A stretch of DNA of 5,660 bases, taken from Psychrobacter sp. (GTDB taxonomy: Bacteria; Pseudomonadota; Gammaproteobacteria; Pseudomonadales; Moraxellaceae). Position 1 is the stretch's first letter; each line of letters starts with the position of its first letter. The stretch is taken from contig JAHHUJ010000146.1 of assembly GCA_020024075.1 (NCBI GenBank), positions 1 through 5,660 of the forward strand, in the 5' to 3' direction. Of the stretch, positions 1 through 4,563 are shown one piece after another. Position numbers and translations under genes: made by a program. Under the pieces are notes generated by a model. It searched no databases. It was not told the origin of the DNA and saw only the letters and a list, made by a program, of their open reading frames with translations.

Positions 1-313
1 GCATCAAGGCACTTTGATACAGCAACTTAGCTCGTGCTCCTGAACCACAAAATAGCATAATGGGTTTGGGTAACTTATGGTATTGCTCAGCAAACATCGC
101 AACTGTGTGACAGCTTAAGCGCTCTTCATCATAAGGGATATGGCAGTAATTCAAGTTGGCTTGCTCTGCAGCTGAGCTTAGTGTCTGGCTCGAAGGTTGG
201 TTCTCCACCTCGTTATCAGGACGAACGTTTATAATTGAACGGTAGCCCATTTCAGAAAGCTTTAGGCATTGAACAGGATAAATTTGCTTATAAATGGTTA
301 AAGAGTCGCTCAT
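1..313 (-). CDS. DUF442 / PTP-like sulfur-handling domain protein (3' part missing)
   Basis: The minus strand is open from an ATG at 311-313 to the left edge, giving 104 codons of a protein that continues outside the window. It matches the DUF442 (TIGR01244-like) fold. Near the N-terminus is a 'GYRSIINVRPDNE' strand-turn (residues 23-35), followed by 'QPSS' (39-42) and 'YCHIPYD' (56-62). The PTP/rhodanese-like loop is FCGSGARAK, with candidate nucleophile Cys89 and Arg94 (CX4R). Family members work in sulfide/persulfide metabolism, alone or as the N-terminal domain of Blh-type proteins fused to an ETHE1-like metallo-beta-lactamase. Whether this one is fused cannot be seen. The start is the first possible one: an in-frame TAA lies 10 codons upstream. 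No clear Shine-Dalgarno is visible. It lies 123 bp downstream of the SulP gene on the same strand and could be co-transcribed with it. Family call fairly sure; exact substrate unknown. Confidence 0.75.
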   Translation of the reverse strand, partial: MSDSLTIYKQIYPVQCLKLSEMGYRSIINVRPDNEVENQPSSQTLSSAAEQANLNYCHIPYDEERLSCHTVAMFAEQYHKLPKPIMLFCGSGARAKLLYQSALM

Positions 314-436
314 GGTATTAATTTTTGCCCGCTGAATAAATTATGTGAATTTGGTGAGCCTGATTTTAACATTTTAAGCTCAGCCCCTATTTTTTATTGT
401 AGGCATATTTTATTTGAACTGTATTTCTATATTGGA
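314..436. other. Spacer between the SulP gene and the DUF442 gene
   Basis: This 123 bp AT-rich gap separates two minus-strand genes. No strong terminator is visible: the best inverted repeat is a 4 bp CCTA/TAGG pair around a T-run near 387-402. On the minus strand there are TAAAAT-like hexamers and a CATAAT at 340-345, but no convincing -35 partner. The gap is long enough for the DUF442 gene to have its own weak promoter, yet nothing here rules out read-through from the SulP gene. Confidence 0.4.
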
Positions 437-2230
437 TTATTCAAATTCTCTTTTTTGTATCGTGGGATAAGTATCGTTATGTGGGTCATCATCTGTTAAT
501 AAGGTAATCGCTTGCATGGTGCTCAAAAAGACACGCCCAGAAAGCTCAGTAATGACAGGGGTTTGCTCAATAATGTCCATGACGGGGCCTTTGATAAAAC
601 TGTAATGCAAACGCTTATCGGCAGCTTTAAGTTCACGGTTTAGGGTAATGAGCATCTCTTGAGCGGTAAGGTCAATGTGGTTCACCGAGGACATAATTAG
701 TACCAGTTCACAGGCTTTAGGGTGCTGGTTAAGGGCCTCTTTGATCTGAGTATAAACTGACTCACTATTTCCAAAAAAAAGACTCTCATCGATCCGCATA
801 ATTAACAGATTGTCATAGGTAATCACATTATGACGGTGAATGTTGCGAAAATGTTCTGTGCCCTCGAGTCGCCCTACCACTGCAATATGCGGCTGGCTTG
901 ACTGCCAGATAAGACCTGCAAAAGACACAATGATACCGATTACCAAACCCACATTAAGACCAAATAACAGCACTCCTAGGAAGGTGGCTGCAAAGCTTAA
1001 GGCATCTAAGTGATCTGTCTTTAATGCTGTCTTGAAGGTCTCTACATCAATTAAGCTAATAATAGAGGCCATAATCATTGCCCCCAAAAGCGCATAAGGG
1101 AGGGGAGCGATTATGTCGCCTAATACCAGTAAAGCGGCCACCATAACAATCACAGTAATAATGCTAGCCAAAGGGGTCTTAGCGCCTGAGTCAGCATTGA
1201 TAGCGGTACGTGAGAAGCCACCAGCTACCGGAAAGCTTTGGCTAAAGCCTCCAGCTATATTGGCAAGGCCCAGCCCTTGGAGTTCTTTGTTGGCATCAAA
1301 TTTCTCACCTCGCATACGAGCATAAGTACTGGCAACCGAGCTACTAGAGACAAACACAATTAAGGCCATTAACCCTGCGGTAGGTAATAAAGTGGCGACC
1401 TGAGACAGGGAGTCAAACTTGGGCACAGCTAGCATTGGCAACCCAGAGGGGATTTCACCGATAATGCGAACACCTTGGTTGGACCAATGACCAAAATGGC
1501 TCAAGGTAATGGCAACTATGACCACTATTAAGGGAAATAAGCGTCCTACCCATTTGGCTTGTGCAGAGGGTAACCAAGACTGCCAGAGCAGGTGACTGGC
1601 ATAACGGTTTAGCATAAATAAAATAAAACTAACGCTGCCGATGATAAAAGTAGGCAAGTGAAAAGTAGTTAATTGAGTCAATAAGCTTGCGGCATAGCCT
1701 GGTAAAGTGTTGCCACTAACCGCAATATTGGTCATATATTTTAATTGGCTAACAAATATTAATACCGCGGCACCGCTAACGAAGGCTGCAGATACGCCGC
1801 GGCTAATGAACTGCATAATCCAGCCAAGTTTGAGTTTGCCCGCGAGCCAAAGTATAGCGCCCATCATTAGTGCCAGTAAGCTGGCTAGCATCGCGTATTG
1901 CACACTACCTTCTATGGCTAAGCCATGTAAGCTACTGGCAGTCATAATGGCTGTGATGGCCACAGCGCCAATGGCTTGTATATTACTTGAGCCAACCCAG
2001 GCATAAACCAGCACCGGTATGATGGAAGCATAGATACCATAAACGGGGGGCAGGCCTGCCAATACTGCGTAGCCCAAACTTTGAGGGATAACTAAGATAC
2101 CGACCACCAATCCTGCAATGATATCGGCGGGTAGGCGAGAGGTATCATAAGTCGATATCCACTCTGGGATTAGCTTAGCAAGCCAGCTTCTGCTTTCAAG
2201 ACGATTAGCTGATGTTTGTTTTTCCGCCAC
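437..2230 (-). CDS. SulP/SLC26-family anion transporter with STAS domain
   Basis: A complete 597-residue inner-membrane secondary transporter, normal in length for bacterial SulP proteins. Residues about 35-440 hold roughly a dozen hydrophobic segments. The SulP signature region is PVYGIYASIIP (62-72) followed by GSSNIQAIGAVA (80-91). A second conserved block is 'NIAGGFSQSFPVAGGFSR' (324-341). Residues about 447-575 form a cytoplasmic STAS domain, with FFGN (485-488), 'HIDLTA' (518-523) and 'KGPVMDIIEQT' (547-557). Family substrates include sulfate, bicarbonate and dicarboxylates; the substrate here cannot be read from sequence. The start is GTG (2228-2230), chosen because GAGG sits 5 nt upstream and residues 1-34 resemble family N-termini. 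An upstream ATG in the leader is out of frame. It is divergent from trxC, and the same-strand DUF442 gene downstream hints at a sulfur-related anion. Odd point: the usual GP of the TM3-region motif is GA here (Ala89). Confidence 0.93.
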   Translation of the reverse strand: MAEKQTSANRLESRSWLAKLIPEWISTYDTSRLPADIIAGLVVGILVIPQSLGYAVLAGLPPVYGIYASIIPVLVYAWVGSSNIQAIGAVAITAIMTASSLHGLAIEGSVQYAMLASLLALMMGAILWLAGKLKLGWIMQFISRGVSAAFVSGAAVLIFVSQLKYMTNIAVSGNTLPGYAASLLTQLTTFHLPTFIIGSVSFILFMLNRYASHLLWQSWLPSAQAKWVGRLFPLIVVIVAITLSHFGHWSNQGVRIIGEIPSGLPMLAVPKFDSLSQVATLLPTAGLMALIVFVSSSSVASTYARMRGEKFDANKELQGLGLANIAGGFSQSFPVAGGFSRTAINADSGAKTPLASIITVIVMVAALLVLGDIIAPLPYALLGAMIMASIISLIDVETFKTALKTDHLDALSFAATFLGVLLFGLNVGLVIGIIVSFAGLIWQSSQPHIAVVGRLEGTEHFRNIHRHNVITYDNLLIMRIDESLFFGNSESVYTQIKEALNQHPKACELVLIMSSVNHIDLTAQEMLITLNRELKAADKRLHYSFIKGPVMDIIEQTPVITELSGRVFLSTMQAITLLTDDDPHNDTYPTIQKREFE

Positions 2231-2272
2231 GATAGCCTCGCATTAAAGACCGGTTAACTGGAGCTACTGATG

Positions 2273-2301
2273 ATTATAATTGCATAGACTTGGCCTATTG
2301 A
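2273..2301 (-). promoter_or_regulatory. Candidate sigma-70 promoter of the SulP gene
   Basis: On the minus strand a perfect TATAAT (-10) lies at 2273-2278. A weak -35 (TCAATA, 3 of 6 matches) lies at 2296-2301 with a 17 bp spacer. Transcription would start near 2266, giving a leader of about 36 nt before the GTG start with its GAGG ribosome-binding site. The -10 sits in ATTATAAT (2273-2280), which is palindromic, so a TATAAT also reads on the plus strand, but far from trxC. Assigned by eye only. Confidence 0.45.
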
Positions 2302-2323
2302 AATCCAGCTCTAAGTATCAATA

Positions 2324-2337
2324 TATATAATTGTATA
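2324..2337. repeat. Imperfect AT-rich dyad in the SulP/trxC divergent region
   Basis: TATATAATTGTATA is palindromic around a central AATT, with one mismatched pair (T2328/G2333). It lies about 23 bp upstream of the candidate SulP -35 and 140 bp before the trxC start. Size and composition would suit a dimeric winged-helix regulator such as an ArsR-type persulfide sensor, which is a guess from context. In such AT-rich DNA a dyad of this quality can occur by chance. Confidence 0.25.
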
Positions 2338-2438
2338 ATATAACAAATTACAGAAGAAAGATTGACTATTTGTATAGGCTAAGTGTATTTGATTTGGGCT
2401 ACACTAGGGTATTAAAGTCTATCTCTAAACCGTCTGTT

Positions 2439-2467
2439 TATAGTAATTTTTATGATAATTCTAAAGG
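2439..2467 (+). promoter_or_regulatory. Candidate -10 elements and RBS of trxC
   Basis: Two -10-like hexamers precede trxC: TATAGT (2439-2444) and TATGAT (2451-2456), each 5 of 6 matches to consensus. Neither has a good -35 at 16-18 bp, so the promoter may need an activator or may lie further upstream. The AAAGG at 2463-2467, 9 nt before the ATG, is a fair ribosome-binding site and supports the start at 2477. If TATGAT were used the leader would be very short and begin at the RBS, so TATAGT is preferred. Confidence 0.35.
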
Positions 2468-2476
2468 TATAAAATT

Positions 2477-2914
2477 ATGAGTAACTCACAGTCATTACAT
2501 CTGGTTTGCCCTAAGTGTGCGGCAACCAATAGAATCCCTGCTGAACGTCTGAACCAAAGTCCGGTATGTGGTAAGTGTCAAAGCCCTTTATTGACAGCAG
2601 AACCTGTGGTATTAACTGGTCAAACTGCCCATAAAACCATTCAAAAAAATGAGGTGTTAACCATTGTAGATTTTTGGGCAAGCTGGTGTCAGCCGTGTCA
2701 TATGATGGCGCCACAATTTGAGCAAGCCGCCAAGCAGTTGCCAAATGTGGTGTTTGCTAAGCTACAGACTGATAAGTTTGAGCAAGCGGCAGCACCTTAC
2801 GGCATTCGTAGCTTGCCGACCGTGGTAGCTTTTAAAGGCGGTAAAGAAATTGCCCGACAGTCAGGAGCACTGCCGAGCAATCAGATTGTGCAATGGGTAC
2901 AGTCTTTGGCTTAA
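2477..2914 (+). CDS. trxC: Thioredoxin 2 (TrxC type, N-terminal zinc ribbon, CQPC active site)
   Basis: Complete 145-residue cytoplasmic disulfide reductase, close in length to E. coli TrxC (139 residues). An N-terminal zinc ribbon has two CxxC pairs, CPKC (11-14) and CGKC (31-34), set in the TrxC-like contexts 'LVCPKCAATNRIP' and 'SPVCGKC'. The thioredoxin fold follows, with 'VDFWASWCQPC' (64-74). Asp65 matches the buried aspartate of thioredoxins, and Cys71/Cys74 are the redox pair. The cis-proline loop is 'GIRSLPT' with Pro114. TrxC proteins are reduced by thioredoxin reductase and help repair oxidised proteins; in E. coli the gene belongs to the OxyR response, which I cannot test here. 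Odd point: the active site reads WCQPC rather than WCGPC, confirmed by the codon CAG at 2690-2692. The gene is divergent from the SulP gene and convergent with anmK. Apparently monocistronic. Confidence 0.93.
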   Translation: MSNSQSLHLVCPKCAATNRIPAERLNQSPVCGKCQSPLLTAEPVVLTGQTAHKTIQKNEVLTIVDFWASWCQPCHMMAPQFEQAAKQLPNVVFAKLQTDKFEQAAAPYGIRSLPTVVAFKGGKEIARQSGALPSNQIVQWVQSLA

Positions 2915-2980
2915 AACTACTGGCATTACACGCTGTTTGAGGCTGTCTGTGATTAAAGCCATCTGTGTTTATAGCTTTGG
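2915..2980. other. Short convergent spacer between trxC and anmK
   Basis: Only 66 bp separate the stop codons of trxC (plus) and anmK (minus). The best hairpin is AAAGC (2955-2959) with GCTTT (2974-2978) around a 14 nt loop, extendable by two G-U pairs. It has no GC-rich stem and no clean T-run on either strand. I cannot call an intrinsic terminator, so the two transcripts may overlap at their 3' ends or depend on Rho. Confidence 0.4.
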
Positions 2981-4279
2981 CTAGGCAAAACAAACCTGAC
3001 CCAATACCACAGCCTTAGATGCACCAGTGACGGCGGGCAAGTTACCCGGCTCGCCAATAATGGTCTGACGTGCCAGCCAAGCAAACGCCATAGCTTCTAC
3101 CCAAGTAGCGGCTATGCCAAACTCTTGGCTTGTGGCCACTTGCCATTTTGGCAACTGCTGCGCAATGTGGTTGATTAAATTGGGGTTATAAGCACCGCCG
3201 CCACACACAATGATATTGCCCGGTTTGAGACTTAAGCGATCAGACTCAGCTTGAATGGCATCACACAAGCTTTGAGCGGTTAATTGAGTCAAGGTGGCCT
3301 GTACTGAAGCGGCATCAACGTTTTGCTCGGTTTCTGCGCTGAACTGCTCAATCTGCTGGGTCAGCCAGTCTAAGTTGAACTCTTCTCGGCCTGTGCTTTT
3401 GGGCGCACTTTGACTAAAGTAGGGATGAGCCATAAGCTGGGCTAATAGCTCTTTATTGACTGTCCCCGACTGTGCCCACTGGCCTGCGTCATCATAAAGT
3501 GTGGCAGAGTCAAGATGATGGCTCTGATACCAAGCATCTAGCAAAATGTTTGCCGGCCCTGTGTCGTAGCCAATGACTTGGTCGGCTTGATTGCTCGGTA
3601 GAACGGTAATATTAGCAATACCGCCTAGATTAACCACAATTAGGTCTTTATCACACTGTGTTGGGTCAGCAAATTGTGCCAAATGAAAAGCTGGTGCTAA
3701 AGGAGCGCCTTGACCCCCAACGGCCATATCTCTACGACGAAAGTCGCTAACCACACTGATACCAGTACGCTCAGCGATAATATTTGGGTCTACCAGCTGC
3801 AAGCTAAAGCCTAGATTTGGACGATGACGCACGGTTTGACCATGACAGCCAATGGCTAAAATGGCATCAGCAGCAATGCCTGACTTTTTAAGTAATTCGT
3901 TGACGACTGTACTGGCAAATTCGGCATATTCGCGGCTTGCCCAGCCAAACCATTCCAGCTCACTTTGAGGTTGTTGTTCTAAAATGGTATTTTTTACAGG
4001 GTGGGCTAGATTGGTGATGCCATTGGGCTGGCATAATGCCAATAGAGTATCGCGTAGGTGCTCTGGGAATTGCTTAGTATGCGTAGCGACGATTTTATCG
4101 TTATTTGAGTCATCAAATTGGCAGATTACCGCATCCATCCCATCAAGACTAGTTCCTGACATCATGCCGATATAGTAGCCGGTGTCAAAACTGTCAAACA
4201 GAGTCTCAGATAAAGCAGACTCCAAGTTTTGTAAGTCTTCTAAAGTGTTATCATTGGAGGGTAGTTCGGTATGTGTCAT
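2981..4279 (-). CDS. anmK: Anhydro-N-acetylmuramic acid kinase
   Basis: Complete 432-residue cytosolic kinase of peptidoglycan recycling. It uses ATP and water to open the 1,6-anhydro ring of anhMurNAc and phosphorylate it to MurNAc-6-phosphate. Family motifs are all present: the phosphate loop 'GMMSGTSLDGMDA' (38-50), GCHGQTVRH (144-152), the catalytic-loop block 'SDFRRRDMAVGGQGAPLAP' (178-196, probable catalytic base Asp184), NLGGIANIT (217-225), DTGPANILLDAW (239-250), STGREEFN (295-302) and CGGGAYNPNL (359-368). It is longer than E. coli AnmK (369), partly through about 35 polar, acidic residues before the GYYIGMMSGT motif. The ATG at 4277-4279 has only a weak AGG 3 nt upstream. The next in-frame Met residues lie inside the phosphate loop, so the start must be here or at a non-ATG codon such as TTG at residue 19. 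It is divergent from tyrS. In Moraxellaceae the product probably feeds a MupP/AmgK/MurU route, which is an inference. Confidence 0.97.
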   Translation of the reverse strand: MTHTELPSNDNTLEDLQNLESALSETLFDSFDTGYYIGMMSGTSLDGMDAVICQFDDSNNDKIVATHTKQFPEHLRDTLLALCQPNGITNLAHPVKNTILEQQPQSELEWFGWASREYAEFASTVVNELLKKSGIAADAILAIGCHGQTVRHRPNLGFSLQLVDPNIIAERTGISVVSDFRRRDMAVGGQGAPLAPAFHLAQFADPTQCDKDLIVVNLGGIANITVLPSNQADQVIGYDTGPANILLDAWYQSHHLDSATLYDDAGQWAQSGTVNKELLAQLMAHPYFSQSAPKSTGREEFNLDWLTQQIEQFSAETEQNVDAASVQATLTQLTAQSLCDAIQAESDRLSLKPGNIIVCGGGAYNPNLINHIAQQLPKWQVATSQEFGIAATWVEAMAFAWLARQTIIGEPGNLPAVTGASKAVVLGQVCFA

Positions 4280-4315
4280 AGGCCTGCTGCATTGGTTGCA
4301 ATAAAAAAGAGTAGG

Positions 4316-4329
4316 CTGCTGTAAAGCAG
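4316..4329 (-). other. Small hairpin in the presumed anmK 5' leader
   Basis: CTGCT (4316-4320), a GTAA loop and AGCAG (4325-4329) form a perfect 5 bp stem with a 4 nt loop. If the extended -10 at 4340-4345 is used, this hairpin lies within the first 20 nt of the anmK transcript. A 5'-terminal hairpin could stabilise the message. The T-rich stretch that follows on the minus strand begins 5-6 nt later, so it is not a proper terminator. Function unknown. Confidence 0.3.
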
Positions 4330-4339
4330 TGTTTTACTT

Positions 4340-4348
4340 ATTATAACA
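4340..4348 (-). promoter_or_regulatory. Extended -10 promoter of anmK
   Basis: The minus strand reads TGTTATAAT, a perfect TATAAT (4340-4345) with an upstream TG one base away, the classic extended -10. No good -35 is seen at 16-18 bp, which is common for extended -10 promoters. Transcription would start near 4333, giving a leader of about 54 nt. The -35 position (about 4363-4368) falls inside the GATAA/TTATC dyad at 4360-4374. Confidence 0.6.
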
Positions 4349-4359
4349 AAAGGCGCTTA

Positions 4360-4374
4360 GATAAGCTTTTTATC
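4360..4374. repeat. GATAA-N5-TTATC dyad upstream of anmK
   Basis: GATAA (4360-4364) and TTATC (4370-4374) are perfect inverted arms around GCTTT. The dyad covers the -35 position of the anmK extended -10 promoter. Bases 4355-4366 also form an overlapping repeat (GCTTA, GA, TAAGC) followed by five Ts, so a weak RNA hairpin is an alternative reading. A related dyad lies 45 bp away at 4406-4419. Possible operator half of a pair; unproven. Confidence 0.3.
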
Positions 4375-4405
4375 AAATCTCAAATAGGCTTTAGGGCCTG
4401 AATTG

Positions 4406-4419
4406 GATAAAAATTTATC
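4406..4419. repeat. GATAAA-AA-TTTATC dyad in the anmK/tyrS region
   Basis: GATAAAAATTTATC has perfect 6 bp inverted arms around AA. Like the dyad at 4360-4374 it has GATAA at one end and ends in TTATCAAA; the two centres are about 45 bp apart, a little over four helical turns. The pairing suggests a regulator binding twice between the divergent genes, but AT-rich composition makes chance a serious alternative. Confidence 0.3.
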
Positions 4420-4421
4420 AA

Positions 4422-4456
4422 AAAAAGCTATAAAAATCCCGTTAAAATAGCTTTTT
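4422..4456. repeat. 10 bp inverted repeat, terminator-like on both strands
   Basis: AAAAAGCTAT (4422-4431) and ATAGCTTTTT (4447-4456) are perfect inverted arms around a 15 nt loop. On either strand the transcript would form a short GCUAU stem followed by a U-run, as in a weak bidirectional terminator. No gene ends here: it lies upstream of both anmK and tyrS. It could attenuate a long tyrS leader, limit stray transcription between the genes, or be a protein-binding palindrome. Confidence 0.4.
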
Positions 4457-4484
4457 GTGGCATTCTTCATTAAAATCCTAGCAT
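4455..4484 (+). promoter_or_regulatory. Weak candidate tyrS promoter
   Basis: TTGTGG (4455-4460) and TAGCAT (4479-4484), spaced by 18 bp, are the best plus-strand -35/-10 pair I can find before tyrS, with 3 of 6 and 4 of 6 matches. Transcription would start near 4491 with a leader of about 73 nt. This is weak for a housekeeping gene. A TATAAA at 4429-4434 is an alternative -10 but lacks a -35 at normal spacing. The rest of 4485-4553 shows no recognisable leader peptide or riboswitch. Confidence 0.2.
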
Positions 4485-4563
4485 TCCTTTTTTAGACTCA
4501 TTAACATAGTCCTGATTAGACTGTTATTTCTTATTCATTCATCACAAAATAATTGAGGCAGAT

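Noticed and set aside
364..377. Tandem TTAAAAT-like hexamers on the minus strand before the DUF442 gene, as a promoter
   Set aside because: No -35 element at suitable spacing; such hexamers are expected in AT-rich spacers.
1113..1325. Plus-strand 70-codon open frame inside the SulP gene
   Set aside because: It lies antisense to a conserved membrane-protein coding region, resembles no family, and has no ribosome-binding site worth noting.
1707..2006. Plus-strand 99-codon open frame with hydrophobic stretches inside the SulP gene
   Set aside because: Its hydrophobic look mirrors the transmembrane codons of the opposite strand; the SulP reading is supported by family motifs.
2511..2744. Minus-strand 77-codon open frame inside trxC
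   Set aside because: Antisense to the zinc ribbon and active site of a clear TrxC; no recognisable domain.
2955..2978. AAAGC/GCTTT hairpin between trxC and anmK as a shared terminator
   Set aside because: Five-base stem with a 14 nt loop and no following T-run; too weak to call.
3984..4175. Plus-strand 63-codon open frame inside anmK
   Set aside because: Antisense to the anmK N-terminal region, including the phosphate-loop motif; no independent support.
4492..4522. Direct repeat TTAGACT (4492-4498 and 4516-4522) upstream of tyrS
   Set aside because: Seven bases in AT-rich DNA can repeat by chance, and the copies do not form a dyad or match a known site.
4485..4563. T-box or leader-peptide attenuator before tyrS
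   Set aside because: T-boxes belong mainly to Gram-positive bacteria. No T-box core sequence or run of Tyr codons in a short leader frame is visible.
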